This document shows, piece after piece, positions 18,396 through 28,675 of a stretch of 64,000 nt of DNA. The position numbers and the translations under genes are program-made. Numbering within the stretch: position 1 is the first letter of the stretch; each line of letters begins with the position of its first letter. Location of the stretch: positions 62,001 to 126,000 of the forward strand of contig QWII01000037.1 of NCBI GenBank assembly GCA_021405325.1. Direction: 5' to 3'. This DNA comes from Caldilinea sp. CFX5 (lineage in GTDB: Bacteria > Chloroflexota > Anaerolineae > Caldilineales > Caldilineaceae). Below the pieces are notes generated by a model. That model was not told the DNA's origin. It did not search any database and saw nothing but the letters and a program-made list of their open reading frames with translations.

Positions 18396-20978
18396 ATGGA
18401 ATCAAGGCTTTCGGCAGCGAGCGACGTGGCGGTTCCCCGGCAGCGCGCACGGTCGCGCGGGCAGCAACCCGTGCTTTCCCCGACGGAACCGGTGCAGGAG
18501 CGGCTGGAGAAGCTGTGGGCGGATCCGCCGGGCTTCTTTGGCTGGTTCCGGGCGCTGCAAAACGATGCGCTGGGCGGGCGCATTATGATCGTCGGCTTTA
18601 GCTTTTTCGTCCTGGCGGGCATTCTGGCGCTCATCATGCGGGTGCAGCTCTATCGTGCCGAAAACACCTTTCTTAGCCCTGATACTTATAACGAACTCTT
18701 TACCATGCACGGCTCGACCATGATGTTTCTCTTTGTCGTGCCGGTGCTGGAGGGCTTTGCCATCTTCCTGTTGCCCTTTATGTTGGGGAATCGTGAAATG
18801 CCCTTTCCCCGTCTGGGGCAATTTAGCTTTTTCACCTTCTTGCTGGGCGGCATTCTCTTTTATGCCAGCTTTCTCTTTAATGCTGTACCGGATGCCGGCT
18901 GGTTTGCCTATGTGCCGCTAAGCGGGCCGGAGTATTCACCAGGGCTGCCGCTCGACTTCTGGCTGCTGGGGTTGGGGGTGGCGGAAGTGGCAGCGATTGC
19001 CGCCGGGGTGGAGATTATCATTGCCATTTTGCGCATGCGGGCGCCGGGTATGGCGTTGGGCAAGATGCCGATTCTAGCCTGGGCCTATCTGGTGACGGCG
19101 GTATCGATCATCTTTGCTTTCACTACGCTCCTTGTCGCCAGCCTTATGTTAGAGTTGGATCGGAAGCTCGGCACCCAGTTTTTTAACCCGGATGTGGGTG
19201 GCAACCCGATTCTTTGGCAACATCTCTTCTGGATTTTCGGTCACCCCGAAGTCTATATCCAGTTTCTGCCGGCGACGGGCTTTGTTTCGACCATTATCCC
19301 CGTCTTTGTCCGTCGGCCACTGATTGGTTACAACTATATTGTGATGGCCCTCATTGCGACCGCCTTCATGAGCTTTGCCCTTTGGGCGCACCACATGTTC
19401 ACCACCGGTTTGCCGCAGATCGTCATGTCCTTTTTTGCGGTCGCCAGCATTCTCATCGCCATTCCGGCCGGCATTCAGATTTTTGCCTGGTTGAGCACCA
19501 TCTGGTATGGTCGGCCCATCTGGCGCACCCCCTTTCTCTTTATTGTCGGCTTCTTCATCACCTTTGTCATGGGCGGATTGACCGGCGTCATGGTCGGCGT
19601 GGTGCCCTTTGACTGGCAGGTGCATGACTCCTACTTTGTCGTCGCCCACTTTCACTATGTGTTGATCGGCGGCGTCACCTTTCCCATCCTGGCGGCGCTC
19701 TACTACTGGACGCCCCTCTTTACAGCCAAGATGCTCAGTGAGCGCATTGGCAAGTGGAACTTCTGGCTCTTTTTTATCGGCTTTCACATCACCTTTTTCC
19801 CTATGCACATTGTCGGCATGTTGGGGATGCCACGCCGGGTCTATACCTATCAAGCGGGCCTGGGGTGGGATATCTATAATGTGATTTCGACGGCTGGCTC
19901 CTTTTTACTGGGGGCTAGTGTGCTGCTCTTTATCATCAACGTCCTCTACAGCATCCGTTATGGTGAAGATGCCAACAACAACCCCTGGCGCGCCGATACA
20001 TTGGAGTGGGCGACCGCCTTGCCGGCCCCCAACTATGGCTTCGCTGAACTGCCGATGGTGCATACCCGTCACCCGCTTTGGGAACAGGAGAGCATCCGTC
20101 AGGGCGACCCCAGGATCAAAGCGTTGTTAGAGGGACTCTCAGGGTGGCCGCTCACCTGGCGAGCGGCGATGACCACTTCGATGCTGGAAGCCAGGCCGAC
20201 CGAAGTCTTCCGCGTCTCCGGGCCGTCGATCTGGCCCTTTGTGACGGCGGTTGGCGTCATCATCATGTTTGCTGCCGAAATTTTTACCCTGCGCAGCCTG
20301 GTCCTGGGCGGGCTGGTGACGACGCTGATCGGGTTACTCGGTTGGCACTGGCCGAACCGAATTGAAACGACGGAGCGGGAACTACAATTTGAGCGCGAAC
20401 ATAATATTCTGGTCTACCCCAATGGCAGCCCCACCATTAACCGCTGGGCCATGTGGCTTATGATCACCCTGATTGCCATTTGCGTGGCGCTCTTTGAATT
20501 TAGCTATTTCTACATTCGTCTGCAACATGCCGTCTGGCCCTTTGGCAATCTGCCGCTGCCGGGCTTGGTGTTGCCGGGGTTGGCGACCGTGGGCGTGATC
20601 GGCGCCGCCGCCGCCATGTACTGGGCCAATCGGCGTATTGAGCAGGAAGATGTCATGGGGCTGCGCATCAGCCTGGCCGTGGCCTTTGTCCTGGGTGCTG
20701 CCGCGGTGGGGTTGGTGGTTTATGATCTCCTGCATCTACCCTTTGACCACACCCTCAACGCCTACGGTTCGCTCTATTACACCCTGGCAATTTTCGCCGC
20801 CGCCATCCTATTGGGTGGTCTGGCACAAAACCTCTTCACGCAAGTTTGGGCCTGGGTTGGGCGTTACTCGGCTCGTGAACATGTCGCCGTCGATATCGGC
20901 GCCCTCTACTGGTATGCCGCCGTCGTCTTCTGGCTGGTGCTGGCGGGGACGGTGTATGTCGGGCCGTATGTTATATAA
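18396..20978 (+). CDS. ctaD: Cytochrome c oxidase subunit I fused to subunit III
   Basis: 860 residues from ATG 18396 (GGAGG upstream). Residues 1-560 are subunit I: heme a ligand in FTMHGSTMM, CuB and cross-linked Tyr in GHPEVY, WAHHMF with the CuB histidine pair, and HDSYFVVAHFHYVLIGG with the heme a3 and a histidines. The GHPEV glutamate marks an A1-type oxidase. The usual D-channel entry motif (ARDMAFPRLN) reads GNREMPFPRLG, with Glu for Asp and Gly for Asn. From about 610 the chain continues into a subunit III-like helical bundle. It reduces O2 and pumps protons with CoxB. Confidence 0.95.
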   Translation: MESRLSAASDVAVPRQRARSRGQQPVLSPTEPVQERLEKLWADPPGFFGWFRALQNDALGGRIMIVGFSFFVLAGILALIMRVQLYRAENTFLSPDTYNELFTMHGSTMMFLFVVPVLEGFAIFLLPFMLGNREMPFPRLGQFSFFTFLLGGILFYASFLFNAVPDAGWFAYVPLSGPEYSPGLPLDFWLLGLGVAEVAAIAAGVEIIIAILRMRAPGMALGKMPILAWAYLVTAVSIIFAFTTLLVASLMLELDRKLGTQFFNPDVGGNPILWQHLFWIFGHPEVYIQFLPATGFVSTIIPVFVRRPLIGYNYIVMALIATAFMSFALWAHHMFTTGLPQIVMSFFAVASILIAIPAGIQIFAWLSTIWYGRPIWRTPFLFIVGFFITFVMGGLTGVMVGVVPFDWQVHDSYFVVAHFHYVLIGGVTFPILAALYYWTPLFTAKMLSERIGKWNFWLFFIGFHITFFPMHIVGMLGMPRRVYTYQAGLGWDIYNVISTAGSFLLGASVLLFIINVLYSIRYGEDANNNPWRADTLEWATALPAPNYGFAELPMVHTRHPLWEQESIRQGDPRIKALLEGLSGWPLTWRAAMTTSMLEARPTEVFRVSGPSIWPFVTAVGVIIMFAAEIFTLRSLVLGGLVTTLIGLLGWHWPNRIETTERELQFEREHNILVYPNGSPTINRWAMWLMITLIAICVALFEFSYFYIRLQHAVWPFGNLPLPGLVLPGLATVGVIGAAAAMYWANRRIEQEDVMGLRISLAVAFVLGAAAVGLVVYDLLHLPFDHTLNAYGSLYYTLAIFAAAILLGGLAQNLFTQVWAWVGRYSAREHVAVDIGALYWYAAVVFWLVLAGTVYVGPYVI

Positions 20979-20979
20979 A

Positions 20980-21133
20980 GATTGAGAGATTCAGGACTTA
21001 CGCAAGATGGGAACGCCGGCATCCTGCCGGCCTGCCGCCAGAGATGGCGGCGTTCCCAGCGTCTTGCGTAAGTCCTGAGATTAAGAGATTAGCTACTTTG
21101 GCCGAAATCTCTTAATCTCTCAATCTCTCAATC
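20980..21133. repeat. Nested palindrome with GGGAACGCCGGCATCCTGCC core
   Basis: Outer GATTGAGAGATT (20980-20991) faces AATCTCTCAATC (21122-21133). The next stem is TCAGGACTTACGCAAGA with its perfect complement at 21062-21078. The centre holds GGGAACGCCGGCATCCTGCC, shared with the element at 24652. It lies between the oxidase gene and the small membrane protein gene. Confidence 0.85.
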
Positions 21134-21152
21134 GCCTAAAAAAGGAGATAGT

Positions 21153-21554
21153 ATGTTTGAAGCAGCAGCCTACAACAATCAACGGTGGTCGAATTGGGCG
21201 CTCTGGTTTGGGTTGTTGGGCGGGCCGGTTGTCTATAGTTTGCACTTTTTGGCGGTCTATTGGATCGCCGAGGCGGCTTGTCAGGCGAACCTGCTGCGTT
21301 ATCGGGTGCTGGGGTTGGAGGCGATTTCGTTCTGGGTGCTGCTGTTGACGGTGGTATCAGCGGCGCTCACGGCGTATGGAGCGGTACTGGCCTATCGCAA
21401 CTGGCGGCGGACACGCGACAATGAAGCCCAAAGCCTGCCCAGCTATCCACCCTTTATGGCTTTTATCGGGCTGTGGCTCAGTATCGGTTTTACAGTGGTC
21501 ATCCTGTTGACCGGTCTGCCGGCGTTCTTTTTAGTCCTTTGTGATTGGATTTGA
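21153..21554 (+). CDS. Small membrane protein in the oxidase operon
   Basis: 133 residues with about three membrane segments: LWFGLLGGPVVYSLHFLAVYWIA, ISFWVLLLTVVSAALTAYGAVLA and FIGLWLSIGFTVVILLTG. I do not recognise a named family. Its place between the subunit I-III gene and a cytochrome c lipoprotein gene, with a strong AAAAAAGGAGA ribosome site and a 2-base gap to the next gene, points to a role in oxidase assembly or as an accessory subunit (inference). Confidence 0.82.
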   Translation: MFEAAAYNNQRWSNWALWFGLLGGPVVYSLHFLAVYWIAEAACQANLLRYRVLGLEAISFWVLLLTVVSAALTAYGAVLAYRNWRRTRDNEAQSLPSYPPFMAFIGLWLSIGFTVVILLTGLPAFFLVLCDWI

Positions 21555-21556
21555 GT

Positions 21557-22126
21557 ATGCAGAAAGTGATGATGAACGCTCAATGGCGCACCATCGGTAT
21601 CCTCCTGGTTGGCAGTACGTTGATGTTCGCCTGTGTCGGCACTGCGCCGCCGGCCATCACGGAACGGGTGCAGCCTGCACCCAACCTTGTCCAACCGCTT
21701 GTGATTGAGGATCTCTACTGGACGCGAGCGAGTCGGCAAATTCACACCGCTGGTGGTGATGGCGAGGAACTGAGCGACGCTGAAGCTATCGAGCTAGGGG
21801 CGCAACTTTATGCCGTCAACTGTGCGCCCTGTCATCAAGCCAATGGGGAAGGGGTGCTCAACCGCTTTCCGGCGCTCAATCGCAAGGCGCTGGTGACGGC
21901 GCGCAACCCCCAAGCTTTGATCCAGACGGTGCTCTATGGTCGCGGGGTGATGCCCGGCTTTGCGCCTACCCTGAATAACCGCGAAATTGCTGCGGTGCTC
22001 TCCTATATTCGCAACGCCTGGAGCAACAGTGCGTCCGTCATCGCGCCAAGCCAGGTTAATGAGGTAAGCGGCGCACCGGTACAGGCCGCTAACGGTGGAG
22101 AGGAGATGGGGCGAACGTCCCCGTGA
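21557..22126 (+). CDS. Mono-heme cytochrome c lipoprotein
   Basis: 189 residues. MQKVMMNAQWRTIGILLVGSTLMFAC is a lipoprotein signal with the lipidated Cys in LMFAC. The class I cytochrome domain has CAPCH at about 89-93 and the distal Met in GRGVMPGFAPTLNNREI, followed by AVLSYIRNAWSNSA. This domain is closely similar to each of the three domains of the protein at 26353. It is probably the electron donor to, or carrier near, the caa3 oxidase. It starts 2 bases after the preceding stop, so the two are translationally coupled. The last codons overlap the next gene's possible GTG start. Confidence 0.92.
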   Translation: MQKVMMNAQWRTIGILLVGSTLMFACVGTAPPAITERVQPAPNLVQPLVIEDLYWTRASRQIHTAGGDGEELSDAEAIELGAQLYAVNCAPCHQANGEGVLNRFPALNRKALVTARNPQALIQTVLYGRGVMPGFAPTLNNREIAAVLSYIRNAWSNSASVIAPSQVNEVSGAPVQAANGGEEMGRTSP

Positions 22127-22128
22127 TC

Positions 22129-23020
22129 ATGAACTTTGATTTTTCACCCGCGCTTGATACTCTGGAAGCGATGCTCAACGGCCTGATTGCCGTGCTGCCC
22201 AATCTGGTGGTGGCGCTGCTGGTCTTTGCGCTCTTCTTTTTTATTGCTCGTCCTTATCGGCGTTCTGATTACAGCGGTGATTCTCTTTCCCAACTTCACG
22301 CCGGCGCGCATGATCGAGTTTCTGGGCATCGGCAGCGTCGCCATCGGCTTTGCCTTTCGCGATATTCTGCAAAATTTTCTGGCCGGCATTCTGATCCTGC
22401 TTACCCAGCCCTTCCGCATTGGCGACCAGATCATCGTCAATGAGTTTGAAGGCACCGTCGAAGAGATTCAAACCCGCGCCACCTTGATCAAAACCTACGA
22501 TGGTCGCCGCGTCGTCATTCCCAACGCCAATCTTTTTGTCGATTCGGTGATTGTCAACACCGCTTTTGAACATCGGCGCATTGAATATGATGTGGGCATC
22601 GGTTACGGCGACAAGATCGGTGACGCCAAACGGCTGATCTTTGCGGCGCTGGATGAGTGCGAGAGCGTCTTGAGTGACCCGGCGCCGGAGGTGCTGGTGG
22701 TCGATTTGGCGGCTTCCAGCCTCAATTTACGCGTGCGCTGGTGGATTCATCCCCCCCGTCGCCGCGATACCTTCGCTTCACAAGATGAGGTGTTGAGCGC
22801 CATCAAACAGAAGCTCAACGAAAACGGCATCGATCTCCCCTTCCCCACGCAGCAGATCCTCTTCCACGACCAGACCGAAGAAACCGACGGCGACCGCACC
22901 CGCCAGCGCGAAGGGTGGCCGGCCGGCAAGGGCGAGGCGCCCCAGCCGCGCAAGATTGCCGGCGCTATGGAACAGGTGGTCAAGGTCTTGCGCCAGAGTA
23001 ACGGTGAGCGGCAATCTTAA
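22129..23020 (+). pseudogene. MscS-family mechanosensitive channel, frame-shifted and internally deleted
   Basis: The first frame from ATG 22129 gives NFDFSPALDTLEAMLNGLIAVLPNLVVALLVFALFFFIARP, the first helix of a small MscS protein. At about 22245-22255 the coding moves to another frame, which gives LLVLIGVLITAVILFPNFTPARMIEFLGIGSVAIGFAFRDILQNFLAG and the full beta and C-terminal domains to 23020. Compared with intact MscS relatives, the linker and part of helix 2, perhaps 30 residues, are missing at the joint. So this is a deletion not divisible by three, or an assembly error. It follows the cytochrome gene directly. Confidence 0.8.
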
Positions 23021-23033
23021 GCAAGCATTGCAG

Positions 23034-23121
23034 AATGGAACGCGGATTGGACGGATGAAGCGAATTGCTGCGGATTTTTATCCGTGTCATTCCGCTTCAT
23101 CCGTCCAATCCGCGTTCCATT
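23034..23121. repeat. Perfect 29 bp inverted repeat at convergent ends
   Basis: Arms 23034-23062 and 23093-23121 are perfect inverted copies built from GCGGATTGGACGGATGAAGCG words. Inner GCGGAT/ATCCG pairs lie between. The stop codon and the last residues of the DUF2254 gene are encoded by the right arm. Confidence 0.9.
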
Positions 23122-24440
23122 GCCTCCGGTTCCAACGCACGCAAGGTCTGAAAATAGACGGCCACAGTTCGCCGCTTGTCCGCTTCGTTCGCAATGTTAT
23201 TGGCAACGTCACGCCCGATCTGGTGAACATGGGCGATCAGCACCCAGCGATCCTCCTCGCATTGCAGGTGGGGCGCCAGGCTGGCGATCATGCGTAACAA
23301 CTGTACGATTACCAGTGGATTTGTGCTGCCATAGATGCGGATCTGGTCAAAAATAGCCGCACTTAACTCGCCAAAGGTGACCGGGTGGGCAATCACTCGT
23401 AAGCAGCCGGTTTCGTTGTAACGCCAGGGTGAGGCGTGGTTGTGCAACAGAATGCCACGGAGCGCGGTACCCAGCCAATGAATGCAGGTGATGGCGGTGA
23501 ACGGCTCGTTCACGCCGGGCGAGAGCGCCAACGCCGCAATTTCTACCGCTTGTTGTAACGAATAACCCACATCCTGATACGGCGTGCGATTGGCGCCAAT
23601 GGTGAATGACGCTTGCAACTGTTTGCGCCACCGCTCCTCTGCTTTGGCAGGCGCTAACACCCGCAACAAGGGCGTATCCACGATCACAAAGTCGCCGGGA
23701 CGCTTCTCCAACTTAATGAGCAGATCATAGCCGTCGGCAATCCGCATCAACTTGCTGTCATCCACCCGTTGGACATAGCCGTTACGGGGGGCGGGAACGA
23801 GAATGGCCTCTTCCCACGCTTCCTCTGTCGGCGGCTGCACCTCGGCGTCACTGGCCGGCTGGCCGATCTCTTTGGGAAAGAGCCGGGGGAGCGCGGCGGC
23901 AAAGTCATGACCGATCTCGGCAATCACATTTTCCACCTGAATGCGCTGGGTGATGTGGTGGATGAAATAGATCAGAACGCCCAGCGTTGTAATAACGAGT
24001 GCAATCCCAATATTTACCGACAAATAGGGGACAAACTGATTCTCTTCGACGCTGCGCACGGTGCGCAAAACCAGCAGACAGTAGATAAAGGTCGCAATAA
24101 AGGCGCCCAGCACAAATTGATTGCCCCAGTCGCTGGTGAAGTTACGCAAAACGCGCGGCCCAAACTGGGACGATGTTTGCGCCAATGCGGCAATGGTGAT
24201 GGAAAAGACAATGCTCACCACCGTCATCACCGAACCGGCAATCGTCGAAAGCACGGCCCGCGCCCCATCCGGTCCGCCGGACCAAAACCAGCCGATCTCT
24301 TGCAACCAGTCAGTATCCCCGGCGCTATCGATGCGCAAGGTCCAAATTGCGCCGGCGCCGGCAACGATTGCCATGAGCGACGGCAAGAACCAATAGGAAT
24401 TGATCACTTTATCGTAGAGTTTGAGTAGGTGTAGCTTCAC
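23097..24440 (-). CDS. DUF2254 integral membrane protein
   Basis: 447 residues from a GTG start at 24440. Four membrane segments in the first 160 residues (SYWFLPSLMAIVAGAGAIW, VLSTIAGSVMTVVSIVFSITIAALA, FVLGAFIATFIYCLLVLRT, LVITTLGVLIYFIHHI), then a soluble C-terminal half. The phrases FSITIAALAQTSSQFGPRVLRNF and ALSPGVNEPFTAITC are hallmarks of DUF2254. Function unknown; relatives are often next to transport or stress genes. The final residues (AMERGLDG) are encoded by the palindrome at the gene end. Confidence 0.9.
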   Translation of the reverse strand: MKLHLLKLYDKVINSYWFLPSLMAIVAGAGAIWTLRIDSAGDTDWLQEIGWFWSGGPDGARAVLSTIAGSVMTVVSIVFSITIAALAQTSSQFGPRVLRNFTSDWGNQFVLGAFIATFIYCLLVLRTVRSVEENQFVPYLSVNIGIALVITTLGVLIYFIHHITQRIQVENVIAEIGHDFAAALPRLFPKEIGQPASDAEVQPPTEEAWEEAILVPAPRNGYVQRVDDSKLMRIADGYDLLIKLEKRPGDFVIVDTPLLRVLAPAKAEERWRKQLQASFTIGANRTPYQDVGYSLQQAVEIAALALSPGVNEPFTAITCIHWLGTALRGILLHNHASPWRYNETGCLRVIAHPVTFGELSAAIFDQIRIYGSTNPLVIVQLLRMIASLAPHLQCEEDRWVLIAHVHQIGRDVANNIANEADKRRTVAVYFQTLRALEPEAMERGLDG

Positions 24441-24651
24441 AGTCTGTTCTGATCTTCAGCGACCGGGTCGGTCAGGTTTGGTGAGAATGCCCAGGGGTGT
24501 TACTCATCATGGCGAAAACCATCCATGCTGGCAACCTATCACTACACAGGCCACAGATATATCTGAGCTATACCCTCGCCTATAACTTTATCCAGCGTAA
24601 TAGCCACCCTTTTGTTGCATAGTAAACGCAGCCGGCGGCATTGGTTTATTT

Positions 24652-24702
24652 CGCAAGACGCCGGGAACGCCGGCATCCTGCCGGCGTTCCCGGCGTCTTG
24701 CG
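24652..24702. repeat. Perfect 24 bp stem-loop, GGGAACGCCGGCATCCTGCC word
   Basis: Arms 24652-24675 and 24679-24702 match perfectly around a 3-base loop. They share GGGAACGCCGGCATCCTGCC and the flanking CGCAAGA/TCTTGCG with the element at 20980. It sits about 35 bp upstream of the amine oxidase start, so it would be in its leader. Confidence 0.88.
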
Positions 24703-24721
24703 TAAGCAACTGAATATGTGA

Positions 24722-26347
<1,626 letters not shown>

Positions 26348-26352
26348 GCGTT

Positions 26353-28584
26353 ATGAAACAATGGCAAACAGTGCGTTGGTTGTTGCCGACGCTCATCATC
26401 ATCCTGCTGGTGGTCGCCGCCTGCACCGGCATTGCCGACGACCGCTCAGCAAACACCCGGACGACGCCAGCGTTCATCTTCTCGCCCACCCCCGGCACTG
26501 ACGGGGACGCGGCCCAAGCGGGAACGCCGGACCTGCTGGTCGTTGTGGTCACGCCCACCCCGGCGGAGCAGGAAGAAGCCGCCGACGCGTCGGCAGATGA
26601 GGGCGTGACCGCTAGTGAAGAGGGCGCCAGCGAAGGCGCGGCGCATGGCGAAGGGACAGCCAACGAAGCCGGTGCCACCGCCGCCGCTCCCGATGCAGCA
26701 TCAGGTGAGGCGACCAACGAAGGCGACCAGGCAAATGCCGCTCCTGCCGCCCTTGCAATGAGTGAAACCGAACTTATCAGCACCGGCGAGCAGGTTTATA
26801 CGCAGGAGTGCGCCTCCTGTCACCAACTCAACGGCGCGGGCACGTCAAGCTACCCGGCGCTCAATAACAACGCTGTGGTGACGGACGAAGAGCCGACAGC
26901 GGTGATCAGCACCATTTTGCTGGGGCGCGGCGAGATGCCGGCCTTTGCCGATACCCTTTCCCCGGAACAGATTGCTGCCGTGGCCTCCTACATCCGCAAC
27001 GCCTGGGACAATAATGCCGCTGTGGTCATGCCTGCTCAGGTAAATCAGGTGGCCGATGGCGGTAGCGCTGCTGCAACAGCCGATGACACAACAACTGCCG
27101 ATGCGTCAGCGGAAGACGCCGCAGAAGAGCCGGCCGCGCAAGACGCTGCCACTGAGGGTGCTGGTGTAGAGGACGCCGGCGCGGAAAACGGTGTCACCGC
27201 AGCCGAGGAAGGCGCCGCCGCGCAAAATACGCCCGCCGCCACCGCCCCGCTGACAGAGACGGCGACCATGACCGCCACCACCGCTGCAACCCCGGTTCCG
27301 GCAACTGCGGCGCCGACCGGGACAGCCGCCATGACCACGACAGCAACAGCCACGGCGACCCTCCCCACCGCCGCCGGCGTCACCTGGACGCCCGCACCGA
27401 TCATGACGGTGACAATGGCCGCCCCCTCTGTTGTCACAGGAACGCCAACTGCGCCGACAGCCCCCGGCAATGCCACACCGCAAGCGCAAGCAACGCCGGC
27501 CGCGACCGGAGAAGCACCGCAAGCGTCATCGGCTGACGCTGAACAGTTAATCAGTATGGGTGAGGAGATCTATGCCCAGGAGTGTGCGTCCTGTCACCAA
27601 CTCAATGGGGAAGGCACGTCGAGCTACCCGGCGCTCAACAACAATGAGCTTGTGACGAGTGAAGACCCAAGCGCACCGCTGACGGTCATCTTACATGGCC
27701 GCGGGGAGATGCCGGCCTTTGCTGATACGCTCTCCGCCGAGGAGATTGCCGCCGTTCTCTCCTATGTGCGCAGCGCCTGGGACAATAGCGCAGCGTCTGT
27801 AACAGTCGAGCAGGTGACGCAAGAGGGCGCCCCTGCTGATGATACCGGCGACGACAGCACCGTCCCCCAAAATGAAAGCGCAGCGCAGGCTGCCGCCACA
27901 CCCGCGGCCACCGGTACGATGACAACGACGGCTACCCCGGAGGGGGATGCCGCCGGTGATGAAGCCGCCATTAGCGCCACGCCCGCGGCTACGGGTACGA
28001 TGACAACAACGGCGACTCCTGAAGCAGAGGCCGCCGGCAATGCGGCTGACACCACCAGTACGCCTGCCCCGGACGACCCTAACCAGGCGGAGGATGAAGC
28101 GGCCGGTGCAGAAGACAGCGTGCAGAGCAGTGAAGAGCAAGAAGCAACGGAAGCCGGCGTCCCCCGGCAGGCCGAGTCGGTGGTCGAGCCACCCGAAGAG
28201 GACAACATGACGGCAATGGATGAAGCCGCCGAAGAGGCAACCCCGGTCAGCCCTGAAGAACTTATCAGCATGGGGGAAAGCTTGTACACGCTAAACTGCG
28301 CCGCCTGCCATCAAGCCGAAGGGCGGGGTGTTGCGAACGCCTATCCCCCATTGGCCGGCAACGCCTTTGTCAACACGGAGGATCCAACCCCAGTTATCCA
28401 GGTGATCATCACCGGTCGGGCTGGGATGCCCCGCTTTAGCGCTGATCTCTCGGCCCGTGAAATTGCGGCCATTGTCTCCTATGTGCGCAACGCCTGGGGC
28501 AACGAAGCCGCCGCCGTCAGCCCCGATCAGGTGCGCAGCGTGCGCGAGAGCGTGAGCGACGGCGCTGAGTCTGGCGGTCATTGA
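26353..28584 (+). CDS. Tri-heme cytochrome c lipoprotein with long Ala/Thr/Pro-rich linkers
   Basis: 743 residues from ATG 26353. Lipobox VVAAC near 24, then three homologous class I cytochrome c domains with CASCH at 153, CASCH at 411 and CAACH at 649. Each ends in a GRGEMPAFAD or GRAGMPRFS methionine motif and SYVRNAWDN-like helix. Domains are joined by 150-190 residue linkers rich in Ala, Thr, Glu and Pro with repeats such as ATPAATGTMTTTATPE. It looks like a flexible surface electron shuttle made by tandem duplication of the domain in the gene at 21557. The amine oxidase precedes it in an operon. Confidence 0.93.
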   Translation: MKQWQTVRWLLPTLIIILLVVAACTGIADDRSANTRTTPAFIFSPTPGTDGDAAQAGTPDLLVVVVTPTPAEQEEAADASADEGVTASEEGASEGAAHGEGTANEAGATAAAPDAASGEATNEGDQANAAPAALAMSETELISTGEQVYTQECASCHQLNGAGTSSYPALNNNAVVTDEEPTAVISTILLGRGEMPAFADTLSPEQIAAVASYIRNAWDNNAAVVMPAQVNQVADGGSAAATADDTTTADASAEDAAEEPAAQDAATEGAGVEDAGAENGVTAAEEGAAAQNTPAATAPLTETATMTATTAATPVPATAAPTGTAAMTTTATATATLPTAAGVTWTPAPIMTVTMAAPSVVTGTPTAPTAPGNATPQAQATPAATGEAPQASSADAEQLISMGEEIYAQECASCHQLNGEGTSSYPALNNNELVTSEDPSAPLTVILHGRGEMPAFADTLSAEEIAAVLSYVRSAWDNSAASVTVEQVTQEGAPADDTGDDSTVPQNESAAQAAATPAATGTMTTTATPEGDAAGDEAAISATPAATGTMTTTATPEAEAAGNAADTTSTPAPDDPNQAEDEAAGAEDSVQSSEEQEATEAGVPRQAESVVEPPEEDNMTAMDEAAEEATPVSPEELISMGESLYTLNCAACHQAEGRGVANAYPPLAGNAFVNTEDPTPVIQVIITGRAGMPRFSADLSAREIAAIVSYVRNAWGNEAAAVSPDQVRSVRESVSDGAESGGH

Positions 28585-28597
28585 TAATAGGGGATGA

Positions 28598-28660
28598 GGG
28601 AACAGTACACCCCGCCCATACCCGGTCACGGACCGGGTATGGGCGGGGTGTACTGTTCCC
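28598..28660. repeat. Perfect 30 bp stem-loop at convergent ends
   Basis: Arms 28598-28627 and 28631-28660 match perfectly around ACG. The centre is CCGGTCACGGACCGG, also found at 5807-5839. It is probably a bidirectional terminator for the cytochrome and CoA transferase genes, but there is no T-run on either side. Confidence 0.9.
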
Positions 28661-28675
28661 TGATGAGCGCTCTAT

